Shown here one piece after another: positions 1-11,316 of a stretch of DNA of 64,000 nucleotides. The stretch is from Taenia hydatigena (lineage: Eukaryota; Platyhelminthes; Cestoda; Cyclophyllidea; Taeniidae): the NCBI GenBank assembly GCA_036345935.2, contig JADWOT020001584.1, positions 62,001 to 126,000 on the forward strand. The letters run 5' to 3'. The first letter of the stretch is position 1. Each line of letters opens with the position of its first letter. The position numbers were made by a program, and so were the translations under genes. The notes below the pieces were generated by a model, which did not search any database, had not been told where the DNA came from, and saw nothing but the letters and a program-made list of their open reading frames with translations.

Positions 1-3000
1 ATCTGTAGATCACGATCATTCTTGCCTGATTGTTGTTGGAATAGTGATGTTTTGAACTACCTAGTAAGAATTGAGAATATTTAGGATTCGGTCTCTCCAC
101 AAACGCACAGGATTGACACCACTGCATGGGACTAATAGTTAGGAATTGGCTTCCACACTGGTAATTTTAAAGGAGTTTAGTAAAAAATTCACTTTCCTTA
201 AATAGAACGTCGACCTAATTCTTGTTAACGCGTATGGGAGGATCGGTATTGGGAGTGCAAGAATGGGCTTCACACAGATGGGGACGTAACTACATCAACA
301 CTTACTTAATTACAATGCAAGTGATTTTGAAAGGCGAAAGGACAGCCTAGTTCGTAATCATTCTTTTCTCGCATAAACACATTACTGCGCATCATCACGC
401 GGAAACATTAATTCCATCCTATCGTGGAAGCCGTGGCAGTGTGTTGTCGCGATGCGTTGTTAATGCAATGGAAGTCATCTTTCTCTATTCCTAGTACCTA
501 CTTTGATTCAAAGTAGAAGCACAGTCCACTTACGAATTAAGTGCTTCTCCCTTAGCCTCTTCCACGAAGGGATATTTATGTTTCGTTTTAACGATATTAA
601 CATCAGCAATTAGGCCACCGTGCACCGATCCCACTGCTAGCAAGGGCATCATGCTCACCTTGAGGTGTATTTATCGGTGTTCCTTGGCAGTTGGTTCCAC
701 TATAGTGCCAAAACCTACTGTTTAGCAGACATTTTTGTTACTATGCTAACCGTGGGGCTATGCCACGCACTTTTGTTTAAATAATCGGATCACGAAGATG
801 AAAAGCCAGTATCGCACATGCCAGTCCCCGAGTCCTGTGACATGACTTTAAATGTCACGTACCATGTAGCTCTGGCCAATAATAATCATGAGGTTTCCAT
901 TGGGACAGTGTGATCATCAGCGTTCCATTACCGTTTGCTCATTAATTTCGCGGTGAACTTGGTCACTTTTGATGCCACGAAACCATGTAATTAAACTTCA
1001 TATTGTTGTGAATGATGCAGTGAGACATACAAGCGACGAAGTTTTCTACTATTGCTACTTTATCGCTTTTGGTGAAAACCGGATTGTACACAAGTTGTCA
1101 AGTAATCCCCGAATGCAGTTTGCGTAGAGCCAGGTTGTCATTAAACTACTGAAGTACTAAGAAGAAGACACAGGTGAATGAGTGCAAACGCGCTGCCAAT
1201 GGAAAAGTCTGCCCTCACTACAAAGCTCAGCTTAGTTGCTTTCAGGTGAAAGGCATGAGGCATTGTATGTGATGTTCCCACATTTTTTCCATAGCCCGCC
1301 CATTTGTATGGGGTTTTTTAGGTGCAGAAGAAGGTCCACTAACACTCCCATCGGTCCAAATTCATTTGTGGAAAGAGCACATTAAAGCGTTTAAGACTTT
1401 ATTATTTCTTCTTTAATTCTGCGCACCATCGTTTGCTGAGAGCAAACATTGCTTTGTTCTCTGGTCTGGGTTATAAAACACACACATGAGTTTCCTTCAT
1501 TACATGAAGGTGACCTAATGAACTGGCACAGCATAAAAACCTGACATTTACAAATATGTGACTCATTCAATCGTTGTGAGGAAACTCACTTTAAGAGTGC
1601 ATCGGTCATTCAGCAACACTGCGTAAAAAGCAAAAGAATTTTTAGGGAGTTAATGGGTCAACGACTAGGTCCAGCGGAGCAGATCGTCTCCTGCTTGCCG
1701 AAAGAACACTTGCTGACACAAATTGCAGAGCCACGAATTCCATTTGTTTGCATCTAGAATCAGTGCTACGATATCAATGCTTGATCATTTCCTATTTCTA
1801 GTGCGAACAGTCTTCTCAAACAATACAAGTCTGAGAAGTCCGTCACAGTTGCTATGGCACCTCACACCAATTTGTGTGCTTCAGGTTTAGCGTTGTATAG
1901 CACGTTAGGGCAAAACCGGATGTGATTCTGAAGAGAAACAATGTATGGCAGATCCTGATAACGTTGTCCAAGACTTGTTGAAATGTTTAACATACGTAAC
2001 GCTATTAACGTGGAAGTGAGGTATTGGGAATTGCCAATCGACCTGCCGCATCTCCTTCTATAGCTAAATAGATGTTTCAACGTCCAACAGAAGCAGGGAC
2101 TGCATAATGAGGGTTAATCTCTCGACCCAAGGTTAGTAGGTAGCGGTACAGAGGAATAGGCGATTTCACTTTGACTCACATTGTCTTGTGGCAAGGGAAA
2201 CAAAGCCAAGTACGCGAAGAGCGCAAAGAAATTTTGGGTCTTAAATGCACACCTCTGGAACGACTTGCCAACTTTTTCGTGCTGTAAGCAGTGGAACTTT
2301 GATGGAATGAACGTCAAAAGACGTGGCTGCAAGACCATGCTCTTAGGGTAAAACGGGCTGAACCTCGACTGGAAAACTCAACTGGTTAAGCATGCAGTTA
2401 AAGATACTGCGATCCTATTTCATTACAGTTTATTTCAAATTACCTCACATTGGGAAGCGACTATACCAGTGGAAGGAATAGCCACAAATGCAGCTGCAAT
2501 CGACAGAGGAAATGGATGGACGATTCAACCCTGCGCCACTGCCTTTGATTTAGTAGCGTTAAGCTACCATAGCAGCCCAGCAAATGAAATCATAGTGCTG
2601 TGTGAAGAAGGTGACTGAAAATGTAATTCTAGGCTTTATTTAATTAACGGATAATCACCACGAGACTTTGAAAGCACCTAGACGAGCACGAAATGTAAGT
2701 GCGATTGAGTTCCAGCAGAACTTGGCTCGCTTTGATGGAGTGGGTATACAGTGCCATTACCGAGGTCAAATGAGAGGTAAACGGGACTCCTGCTTTGTCT
2801 TGCCATCAGTGCTTTGCTCGGCAAGTGATTAAGTAACAAGAGCAGACACTACATTAAGGTTGTTGTATGCGATCTCTACCAAAACCCGAGTCAAAAGTGA
2901 ATTGTTATACACAGTAACTTCATCCCTCCTCGCCCATATATTCCTTGAGGTTATCAGGACTGCTGTGCAAGTGACGGTGCTAAGATCGCTCATCACATCG

Positions 3001-3259
3001 CCATAAGTACAAATACGTGAAATAAGAAGCAAGAATCGAATGTCTGCTTTACATCTAGGCAATGAAACTTCAATTTCGCTGTAATTTAACCCAAAACCAA
3101 ACGAGTGCTCTTAATGCTTAAGGAAAAGAGAGCCCATCTTTACAAAAAGACCATAAGCTCTGCCATTTGCCGAAACAGACGGTTTTTACATTCTGTCATT
3201 TACACTTTTGCAAATGTAATACTTTACGGTGTTTGATTAGGCCTTTCTCTCCTTCAATT
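1..3259. other. No supported gene; 3' flank of the homeobox gene
   Basis: Open frames here are short, have no convincing acceptor and donor pairs, and none resembles a family I know. I see no tRNA or rRNA and no array of repeats. The right end is the 3' flank of the minus-strand homeobox gene, whose stop codon lies at 3,262-3,260. I found no clear AATAAA close downstream of that stop, so the polyadenylation site is unplaced. Confidence 0.5.
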
Positions 3260-3453
3260 TCACGACTTCGCATTTGCATTGGCCCGACGATTTTTGAACC
3301 AGATTCTCACACACTTCGTCGAGACGTTGATTTCATTAGCAATACGCGCGTAAACCGACCTATGCGGTCTGCGATTTTGCTCGAATTCTCTTGTCAAAAT
3401 GCCAATCTGCCAGTCCATGTAGCGCAGCCTTGTCCGCTTGCTAGTTGTGGGCG
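3260..3453 (-). CDS. Homeobox gene, last exon: divergent Lys50 homeodomain ending at the stop codon
   Basis: This exon encodes a complete 60-residue homeodomain, a helix-turn-helix DNA-binding fold expected to act in the nucleus as a transcription factor. It follows a pyrimidine-containing acceptor ending cgcag. The homeodomain begins at the AGC codon at 3,442. Landmarks fall exactly where the family has them: Arg5, Gln12, Leu16, Phe20, Asn23, Pro26, Ala35, Val45, Trp48-Phe49, Asn51, Arg52 and Arg53. The recognition helix contains VRIWFKNRRA, with Lys at position 50. Position 31 is Tyr rather than the usual Arg, and the tail after Arg53 (ANANAKS) lacks the usual basic cluster. The stop TGA follows residue 60 directly. 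The pattern F-x-x-N-x-x-P with IAN and VRIWF recalls POU or LIM homeodomains, but I see no POU-specific or LIM domain upstream, so the class is unassigned. Exon phase agrees with the exon at 3,792-3,996. Confidence 0.85.
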
Positions 3454-3599
3454 CTGCGATGAGACAGTAACAGTGAATACTTAAAGACGTATTTCAAAAT
3501 GCAACGCACCTCATTGTAAGGAGAAATCGGAGACTGTGCTCTCACCTCTAGCCTGTGTCTCTGTGCGTACATTGTTGCGAATGGTCTGCGAAGGTGTTT

Positions 3600-3620
3600 G
3601 GGGGAGAGGGGGAGGAAGAG
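3600..3620 (-). other. Polypyrimidine run inside the last intron of the homeobox gene
   Basis: On the plus strand this is an uninterrupted purine run of G and A; on the transcribed minus strand it is a C/T tract. It lies in the 338-base intron between 3,791 and 3,454. It could aid splicing or form an unusual DNA structure, but nothing in the sequence decides this. Confidence 0.4.
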
Positions 3621-3791
3621 ATTGCCATCTGTCCCAACCGCCCGTATTTACTGCACACCCTGTAAAATACACGACACAAACATGTTCACCTCAAGAGCAG
3701 TGAGAACCCATTTCCATTGAAGAGAATCAATGGTCAAGTAGTGTCTGGTGCACAAACGAATGGAGCATTCGAACTGACAACACATTATCAC

Positions 3792-3996
3792 CTGGCAGAA
3801 TTCGTTCGGTATTATTTGGCGGTATGTGCTGCACTCCATTCAGTCCTCCCGTGGACACGACTGCGAAGCTGCTCTGAGGCAGGAGAACGAAGGGAGGTGT
3901 ATTGTCTGAGCAAGCCGCACTCTGTTCACCTAGCTCCTGCAAAACGTTGTTAAAAGAAGCTTTGATGAGACCATCGCTAAATACAAGTTCTGCGTA
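3792..3996 (-). CDS. Homeobox gene, penultimate exon
   Basis: This 205-base exon encodes 68 residues plus one base. It starts after the acceptor ctcccag in phase 0 (YAELVFSDGLIKASF...) and ends with ...ERILP plus G at a CCAG|GTGATA donor, phase 1. The homeobox exon supplies the two bases needed to stay in frame, which is strong support for the pair. The residues are Ser, Asn, Pro and hydrophobic-rich with no domain I recognise; this is probably the linker before the homeodomain. An in-frame ATG at 4,008-4,006 just upstream of the acceptor could instead start a short 136-residue protein made of this exon and the homeobox exon alone. Splicing from the exon at 4,243-4,587 is also phase-compatible, so both forms are possible. 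Confidence 0.65.
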
Positions 3997-4242
3997 CTGG
4001 GAGATCATTCACTTTGAAGTGAGGGAAATCTGTTGCGTCCACTTGTTTGAAAAGACGTTAGATGAGCTACAAATCACTCAACAATAGGTAAACTAGCAAA
4101 GAACATAACATGGCTTGTTCCTAACGAACACAATCTGCTCGTCGGTGTGATGCTGAGAGCACTACCACCTGCAATAAGAGTTGGTTTGCTTAACAATGCT
4201 GAATTTTGAATAAATTTGTGCAGAAATGTAAGGAAAATTCAC

Positions 4243-4587
4243 CTCATTTTCCTCTTGCTTTGTCCAATATTCTGGACCACTTTCTGCTTCACCGCAATGA
4301 CTGCCTGTCATGGGCCTCTCTGTTGGTCTATCCTGGAAGCCTGATATACGACTCAACTCACCGCACTGGGCGTCTGACATAGAATCATCTCGGACGCCTG
4401 AATTGCTAAGTGAATCACCGAAATTGGCGTCTGGTGTAGGATTAGCTAGCGGTTTGCATTGGAGTTCTCTACCACTGATTGCATCACTGCACTGAAGATT
4501 TGGCTCAAGTTCCTCTGCCGCTCTACTCGACTCCTTCGCCGACGTATCCGGATTTGGGAAGATAAAATGGGATAAAGTGAAAGTCAA
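4243..4587 (-). CDS. Homeobox gene, Ser/Glu-rich internal exon (copy 1)
   Basis: This 345-base exon (115 codons) starts in phase 0 after the acceptor gcaatttag and ends in phase 0 with ...KQEENE at a GAG|GTGAAT donor. It reads LTFTLSHFIFPNPDTSAKE and continues as a Ser, Glu, Asp and Cys-rich stretch with no recognisable domain, likely a disordered regulatory region. It joins in frame to the exon at 4,797-4,943 upstream and to the exon at 3,792-3,996 downstream (intron 246 bases). Its duplicate at 9,251-9,595 differs by only a few amino acids (Gly to Ser, Arg to Lys, Pro to Ser) with the frame kept throughout, which favours real coding sequence. Confidence 0.65.
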
Positions 4588-4796
4588 CTAAATTGCAGGA
4601 AACGAGTGTTAATGACTATAGCTTTTTTAGATAATTGTCGAATCTAATGCACTGATGCAGTGCATTCTAGGAGAGAACAATTCTTGCAAACACTGCTGCC
4701 TCAGCACATCAATGAAGAATTCTAAGTAGAAAAAGGAATGCGGTAGTAGAATTTTAAAAAATGAGCACCTGCATTGCTCCAATATCTTAAACTTAC

Positions 4797-4943
4797 CTCC
4801 ACACTGGACGTTTCGTAGGTAGACATGCTATTGTAGTATTGTGGTGAGGGTGGAAGCTCCGCCCTGTCCCACATATCATGGACCCGAAAGTCTATGCGTT
4901 TACCGACCTCTATTGGTCCTCCATTTGGCTGATATGGCACTTC
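4797..4943 (-). CDS. Homeobox gene, upstream internal exon (copy 1)
   Basis: This 147-base exon encodes 49 residues in phase 0 at both ends, from EVPYQPNGGPIEVGKRIDF to ...STYETSSVE. The acceptor is tttcttag and the donor is GGAG|GTAAGT, a near-consensus site. It joins in frame to the exon at 4,243-4,587. The sequence is Tyr, Pro and Ser-rich with no domain I recognise. The duplicate at 9,805-9,951 encodes the same 49 residues although the flanking intron differs in places, which suggests constraint or very recent duplication. The start codon of the gene is not fixed by this exon. Confidence 0.65.
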
Positions 4944-5212
4944 CTAAGAAATTGTTCGCGACTTTTATTGACAGATATTGTCTTGACACAATCGCATTTC
5001 ACAACCATGGGCGACTCACAACTCAGCCACACATTTGACATAAAGATGCTTGTGACCTGTGTGATGGGCTAACTTGTGTGTAATGGCAGCATTTGACATC
5101 AGAATGGGAGAGAGATGAGTGAGTGGGGTAAAACCGCATAAATAAAGATGCTCAAATGCATTGTTAGTTGCACTTAATCTACATGATTCTCTTAGAAAGC
5201 ATCAAATGTCAC

Positions 5213-5438
5213 CTGCTCGGAACTTTTTCTTGCCGGGATAAATGAAGCGACCTCGTCCGATGTTGTCTAGGCAAAGCAGAGAGGTGTGTTCATTAAGGTT
5301 TTGCAGGTCGTATTTAGCCATGAAACGAGTAGGTAGAGCACACATATATTCTAAAATGTTGAAGACTGAACAAAGGGATAGCGAAGCGTAGCAAATAAAG
5401 AAACGCACATCCAAACTCCAACTTTCATTGCTGTACAT
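5213..5438 (-). other. Open frame between homeobox-gene exons; phase does not fit
   Basis: A reading frame with a hydrophobic stretch (VRFFICYASLSLCSVFNI) runs to a GCAG|GTGACA donor-like site and is kept in the second copy (10,221-10,446). It would end in phase 1, whereas the next exon (4,797-4,943) begins in phase 0 and is closed in the other frames. It is therefore either not an exon of the homeobox gene or is joined to something I have not found. Confidence 0.25.
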
Positions 5439-6216
5439 CCCGTTTCATCGAACCAACTTAGCTGCGTCTCCAAGTGGCTTTGACTTGGTCCGTGGTGAAT
5501 ATAGCCACCATGTAGGGGGCACCAAGACGATTTTTTGATGTCCGACCAATAGCACGATAGGGCTTATCAACTATTCAGGACAGCTCCAGCTGGTCTACTG
5601 TTACGCCAATACTTTGGGCAATTTCTACGAAATTGTGCATTGGATTCACAAATGATAAGTCCCAGCATCTCTTATTTTTGAATGCTTAACACTAGAATAT
5701 TAGCCATCCTTTGATCTCATAGCAACTTGAACAAAAATTGCTGATAGTGTTCTAAGCTAAAACAATGCAGGGATGGGTCTTTTGTGAACTTATGGAAGGA
5801 TTGAACGGCAGATAGGCTGTTTGGCGAGATGAGGGGAACGCTACACGTGCACAAATGGGGTAGAAAATGATTAAAAAAACAAGGACTTCTCGTGTCTATG
5901 ATGTGGCTTGCACTCCCTACAGACATTCCTCTACTTGAAGCGTTGGAAGAAATGAGCTTCTACTAGCACTGCTTGCAGAACATGGACAAAGTCAATACAG
6001 GAACGTCAGTTGGCAAACCATCTTTTTGGAACCAGTCAAGACTAAGTAAATCAGTTTTTAATAATATTAAAAGTACGGCAGATGCTATTCTTCTCTATCG
6101 GTGTGCTCCTATGGGTCCACCGAAAGAATTCAAAGGCGATTGGTGGGGAATTTGTGGTCTTAGGAATGACCACAACTGCCGTGATCAAAAAGGCATTATT
6201 CCACCATGGTGCTTAC

Positions 6217-6309
6217 GTTCCGTTTCGTCCGGGCTACAAAGGCACGTAACTCGGGGATCGACGTGTCCGATGTTAGCGTTGCAACTTCGTAATCCGGTGA
6301 TTTGACCAT
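6217..6309 (-). CDS. Possible first exon of the homeobox gene (copy 1)
   Basis: An ATG at 6,309 opens a 31-codon frame beginning MVKSPDYEVATLTSD and ending ...RTKRN at an AAC|GTAAGC donor in phase 0. This would join in frame to the exon at 4,797-4,943, giving a 327-residue protein with the homeodomain at residues 268-327. No acceptor is visible immediately upstream, so a first coding exon is the simplest reading. A competing Cys-rich frame (RNACNFCYLSDVC...) is open across the same bases from an acceptor-like acag further upstream, but it ends in a phase that does not fit the next exon. Copy 2 (11,224-11,316) keeps length and donor but differs at six bases, five of them amino-acid changes. 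Confidence 0.35.
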
Positions 6310-9058
6310 GTGTACGTGACAATTGTTTTGTTGAGAAAGTCATGCAGACGTCAGACAAATAACAGAAGTTGCATGCATTGCGACTGTTTTGGTAACCGGA
6401 ATTTCAGCCGATCAAATCGTGTGGACCACTGAGTGCAGGCAGAAGGTCACTTCCTTCAGTTAGTAGACCCTTAAGGCATTTGAGGTTGAATGCAAAACTG
6501 ATTCGAGTTTTAGTAAGAGACAACTCAGTCATCTGGCTAGCTTCACCCTATGCGAGAAAATTGCTTTTCGGCTGTAAAAGGACGAATACATTGCAAATAT
6601 CCGCAAACGTAATTGACAGTGACCCGAAGCGTGCATGCCAATCGAGCTAGTTTCCCTCTTGAACTTGTAAAGAGCATTGCCTTTGACATCTTGGCCAACT
6701 AAAGCATTTACTCCGGAGTGAATTTTATCCCTAGGTGCGGCAAACTTTTGACGCAACCCTTAACTTTTCATGGAGATATCCATCTAAATTGGGCCGGTAA
6801 GGGCACTACTGTTGACAGCAAAGCCAAATGTCCTGTTGAAGGTGCCTTTTTCCTTAAAGTGATCACCTTTCCATTGCATGTAGGCAAGGTGTCCAAGCGT
6901 GACGGGCAGGTCACGAAATGCGGCTGATTGAGTGGCGAGATTTGCCATTAGCATGGGAGTGGAGAACCTCCAGAAATCAGAAGCAAGGGCAGAGATTCCC
7001 TCCAGGAATGAGTGCTTTAACTAGTTTGATCGAGTGAAAAACAGGGTAGGTAATGGTCCCTCAATTGCTACTGCCAAACTACCACTGAATTAACACAAGT
7101 TTCTACGCACGATAATATCTTCATAGGACCACGGCGGTTTCAGAACCACAGTCCCATTCGTCATTAATGTTTCAGCCTCAGGGAATTGAATCACACACTG
7201 ACAAAAGCAGTTAAAAGTCTCGCACACGCTAGTACTACGACTGCTCACTGTGTGGATATGCTTTCTACGCACCAGTGTCCCCACCTCTTTCTACCTCCAT
7301 GAGTTCAGCGGCAATCCGTGTTGTTTGGCAAGAAAAGCATGACTTAGGCATATTAGCTTCGCTGTCAGTTGGCAATAAACTTCGTTCACCATCTTCAGTT
7401 TTTCACTTTGAAAACATTTGGTCGCGTCGCATTTGCATCTCAAGGTGACACCATAAAAGGGTTTCGGGTAAGAACAGATGATGTGCAAAGATCACCACGT
7501 TAAGGGTGGGGCATGATGACTTGTGTAAAGCGCCGCCAAAAAAGATTGCATGGGGTGACCCGCCATGCATACAGCACATTGACGTTTGTGGGGCTACTCA
7601 CGGTGCCCTACTGTTCAATGAGGCCTCTGAAAGTTGATAACGCGTCGCTGCTTGCACAATTACCAGGCAGAAGTAGTCTTCTCGCCTGGTCTTATTCCTG
7701 CGGAATGGTGAGGGTAGCCCAGACATCAAACACTACTGAAATTCGGAATCGCCATTTGCCATGTGCGCTGGACAAAAGTGGTAGTGGAATTATTTTAAAG
7801 TACTTAACTCTCATAAGTGGGTGATAATTTGTTTACTGGAGCACTTATTTGCAATGCTTTGCCATCTACTTCACAACTTCAAATCAAGCCATTGCACCTT
7901 GCAGTCATTTTGAGCACGCATTCAATCACGGATGATCGCCAGTTGTTAGAAGAAACGCTTTGATAAAATGAGGTATTTGGGGATGACGCTGAGTCTTGTG
8001 CAAACTGTAGGCAATATTCATTCATAATTTGCTAGGATGCAAATTATCTAAACTGACTACATCAGGAAAACAATCTTGTATTCTCATCCTCCTCATCGTA
8101 GGTTTCACCAAAGATCTCTTAACGGAATGTGTGCCTTTCTTAATGTCATATTACCGCGTAAGGGAAATTCATAAAGGTTAATGCTAATGCGTGTGCACTA
8201 TATTTTGAAGCTCTTTTTAGCATGAGAATTCTGGCAGGAGAGGATAGAACAGGAGTACCTGCAACGAGTTTTGCGCATTGTCACTAGCTTTGGTAAAAGT
8301 GGTTAAAAGCAATGAGACATTGGCTCGAATCACGTTGTTACAAACGTTGTGGGAGCCATTCGCCCATCCTGGACTGCTAGAGATGCTAGTCACAGTCCAC
8401 AGGTATGGAGCACGTAACTACATTCACGTTACTCTCTAAGCAAGGAAGTAGTGGCGATACCTGAAACTGCGGAAACTGATTCCCTTTTCTGGTCCAGGTG
8501 CGTTGATCGCTCTTATCATGTGTCCATTGCAATCCACCGACGCCACGACAAAGTAGACAGCGATTAGTTGAAATGCCAAACAGTATCATTAGTTTACTCT
8601 GAGCACTTCAGATGAGAGATTGGCAACACGCGCTTTAATACGTTGCGTAATATGACTGATTATTCTTTAAAAAGAAACCATTACGATCGGTTTTGTATGT
8701 TTAGGCCTCACTCGCACTAAAGTTGCAATGAGGAGAATAATATACAGCCCAACTTTTATTTCAACTTGTACATCATCACTCTGAATAATGTGACTGCACA
8801 AAAGATCATGGAGATGGACGAGGAAAACACTCGTTTCAGAGTGGCCTCAACAACGTACTTTGTGCCACCTGCTACAGGTGATTCTTACTGCTTATGTGAT
8901 ATCATCGGTCCAAATTATCTAAGAAGGGAGAAGAAGACAAACGTACTAAGGCTATGGTAAATAAAACAAGGCTATTCCAAAGTGTGTATTGTGTGCATTT
9001 CCGAGTGTTGAGTAACTGACAACTTCCGCACACTTCAGTGGATCCCTAGTGTGCTCAC

Positions 9059-9092
9059 CAACTGTGCATGTTTGGCGCAGCTGAGCCAGATG
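9059..9092 (-). pseudogene. Truncated end of a duplicated exon at the repeat junction
   Basis: These bases repeat the 3' end of the exon candidate at 14,061-14,255, including its TTG|GTGAGC donor. The tandem duplication breaks inside that exon, so only about 34 bases remain here, immediately before the N at 9,093. Confidence 0.5.
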
Positions 9093-9093
9093 N
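9093..9093. other. Ambiguous base N at the tandem-repeat junction
   Basis: This is the only N in the window, and it sits precisely between the two ~5 kb copies. That suggests an assembly join or a poorly resolved junction, and weakens any claim that the duplication is real without long-read support. Confidence 0.9.
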
Positions 9094-9250
9094 TGGTGAA
9101 CTAGCAAAGAACATAACATGGCTTGTTCCTAACGAACACAATCTGCTCGTCGGTGTGATGCTGAGAGCACTACCACCTGCAATAAGAGTTGGTTTGCTTA
9201 ACGATGCTGAATTTTGAATAAATTTGTGCAGAAATGTAAGGAAAATTCAC

Positions 9251-9595
9251 CTCATTTTCCTCTTGCTTTGTCCAATATTCTGAACCACTTTCTGCTTCAC
9301 CGCAATGACTGCCTGTCATGGGCTTCTCTGTTGGTCTATCCTGGAAGCTTGATATACGACTCAACTCACCGCACTGGGCGTCTGACATAGAATCATCTCG
9401 GACGCCTGAATTGCTAAGTGAATCACCGAAATTGGCGTCTGGTGTAGGATTAGCTAGCGGTTTGCATTGGAGTTCTCTACCACTGATTGCATCACTGCAC
9501 TGAAGATTTGGCTCAAGTTCCTCTGCCGCTCTACTCGACTCCTTCGCCGACGTATCCGGATTTGGGAAGATAAAATGGGATAAAGTGAAAGTCAA
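9251..9595 (-). CDS. Duplicate of the Ser/Glu-rich homeobox-gene exon (copy 2)
   Basis: Same length (345 bases), acceptor, donor and phases as 4,243-4,587. The 115 residues differ at three places (Gly to Ser, Arg to Lys, Pro to Ser) with no stop. If transcribed with copy 1, it could give mutually exclusive or repeated exon use, because both donors are phase 0 and both copies feed the same downstream phase-0 acceptor. If the duplication is an assembly artefact, it is simply the other allele. Confidence 0.5.
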
Positions 9596-9804
9596 CTAAA
9601 TTGCAGGAAACGAGTGTTAATGACTACAGCTTTTTTAGATAATTGTCGAATCTAATGCACTGATGCAGTGCATTCTAGGAGAGACCAATTCTTGCAAACA
9701 CTGCTGCCTCAGCACATCAATGAAGCATTCTAAGTAGAAAAAGGAATGCGGTAGTAGAATTTTAAAAAATGAGCACCTGCATTGCTCCAATAACTTAAAC
9801 TTAC

Positions 9805-9951
9805 CTCCACACTGGACGTTTCGTAGGTAGACATGCTATTGTAGTATTGTGGTGAGGGTGGAAGCTCCGCCCTGTCCCACATATCATGGACCCGAAAGTC
9901 TATGCGTTTACCGACCTCTATTGGTCCTCCATTTGGCTGATATGGCACTTC
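9805..9951 (-). CDS. Duplicate of the upstream homeobox-gene exon (copy 2)
   Basis: 147 bases encoding the same 49 residues as 4,797-4,943, with the same tttcttag acceptor and GTAAGT donor. It joins in frame to the exon at 9,251-9,595. See the copy 1 entry for content; nothing here suggests loss of function. Confidence 0.5.
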
Positions 9952-11223
9952 CTAAGAAATTGTTCGCGACTTTTATTGACAGATATTGTCTTGACACAAT
10001 CGCATTTCACAACCATGGGCGACTCACAGCTCAGCCACACATTTGACATAAAGATGCTTGTGACCTGTGTGATGGGCTAACTTGTGTGTAATGGCAGCAT
10101 TTGACATCAGAATGGGAGAGAGATGAGTGGGTGGGGTAAAACCGCATAAATAAAGATGCTCAAATGCATTGTTAGTTGCACTTAATCTACATGATTCTCT
10201 TAGAAAGCATCAAATATCACCTGCTCGGAACTTTTTCTTGCCGGGACAAATGAAGCGACCTCGTCCGATGTTGTCTAGGCAAAGCAGAGAGGTGTGTTCA
10301 TTAAGGTTTTGCAGGTCGTATATAGCCATGAAACGAGTAGGTAGAGCACACATATATTCTAAAATGTTGAAGACTGAACAAAGGGATAGCGAAGCGTAGC
10401 AAATAAAGAAACGCACATCCAAACTCCAACTTTCATTGCTGTACATCCCGTTTCATCGAACCACCTTAGCTGCGTCTCAAAATGGCTTTGACTTGGTCCG
10501 TGGTGAATATAGCCACCATGTAGGGGGCACCAAGACGATTTTTTGATGTCCGACCAATAGCACGATAGGGCTTATCAACTATTCAGGACAGCTCTAGCTG
10601 GTCTACTGTTACGCCAATACTTTGGGCAATTTCTACGAAATTGTGCATTGGATTCACAAATGATAAGTCCCAGCATCTCTTATTTTTGAATGCTTAACAC
10701 TAGAATATTAGCCATCCTTTGATCTCATAGCAACTTGAACAAAAATTGCTGATAGTGTTCAAAGCTAAAACAATGCAGGGATGGGTCTTTTGTGAACTTA
10801 TGGAAGGATTGAACGGCAGATAGGCTGTTTGGCGAGATGAGGGGAACGCTACACGTGCACAAATGGGGTAGAAAATGATTAAAAAACAAGGACTTCTCGT
10901 GTCTATGATGTGGCTTGCACTCCCTACAGACATTCCTCTACTTGAAGCGTTGGAAGAAATGAGCTTCTACTAGCACTGCTTGCAGAACATGGACAAAGTC
11001 AATGCAGGAACGTCAGTTGGCAAACCATCTTTTTGGAACCAGTCAAGACTAAGTAAATCAGTTTTTAATAATATTAAAAGTACGGCAGATGCTATTCTTC
11101 TCTATCGGTGTGCTCCTATGGGTCCACCGAAAGAATTCAAAGGCGATTGGTGGGGAATTTGTGGTCTTAGGAATGACCACAACTGCCGTGATCAAAAAGG
11201 CATTATTCCACCATGGTGCTTAC

Positions 11224-11316
11224 GATCCGTTTCGTCCGGGCTGCAATGGCACGTAACTCGGGTATCGGCGTGTCCGATGTTAGCTTTGCAACTTCGTAAT
11301 CCGGTGATTTGACCAT
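11224..11316 (-). CDS. Duplicate of the possible first exon (copy 2)
   Basis: ATG at 11,316, 31 codons, GTAAGC donor in phase 0, as in copy 1. Relative to copy 1 it changes Thr11 to Lys, Ser17 to Pro, Phe24 to Ile, Val25 to Ala and Asn31 to Ile, with one silent change at Ile18. The high share of amino-acid changes either marks fast divergence or argues that this frame is not coding. Confidence 0.3.

Larger units (their letters stand above)
4090..9092. repeat. ~5 kb tandem unit, copy 1 (next to the homeobox)
   Basis: The stretch starting actagcaaagaacataac near 4,092 recurs at about 9,100, and the whole unit can be followed base by base at an offset of about 5,008. The ends (4.1-6.2 kb and 7.5-9.0 kb) are nearly identical to copy 2, while the middle (about 6.5-7.5 kb) is visibly more diverged, with small indels. 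This copy contains exons at 4,243-4,587, 4,797-4,943 and possibly 6,217-6,309 of the minus-strand homeobox gene. At its right edge (9,059-9,092) it carries the last bases of an exon that is longer at 14.06-14.25 kb. Between 6.3 and 9.0 kb I see no exon that I can defend. Confidence 0.9.

Noticed and set aside
3167..3484. 105-codon plus-strand frame
   Set aside because: It is the shadow of the homeobox exon; the minus strand gives a proper homeodomain with matching splice phases.
3260..4943. POU or LIM class assignment for the homeobox gene
   Set aside because: The homeodomain has POU-like positions, but no POU-specific or LIM domain is visible in the exons found.
5973..6305. 110-codon plus-strand frame kept in both tandem copies (10,980-11,312)
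   Set aside because: The copies are recent, so conservation means little; no splice sites or domain; it overlaps antisense to the exon candidate at 6,217-6,309.
7513..7824. 103-codon plus-strand frame kept in both tandem copies
   Set aside because: The older remnant at 49.8 kb does not keep the frame, and no splice sites or family match were seen.
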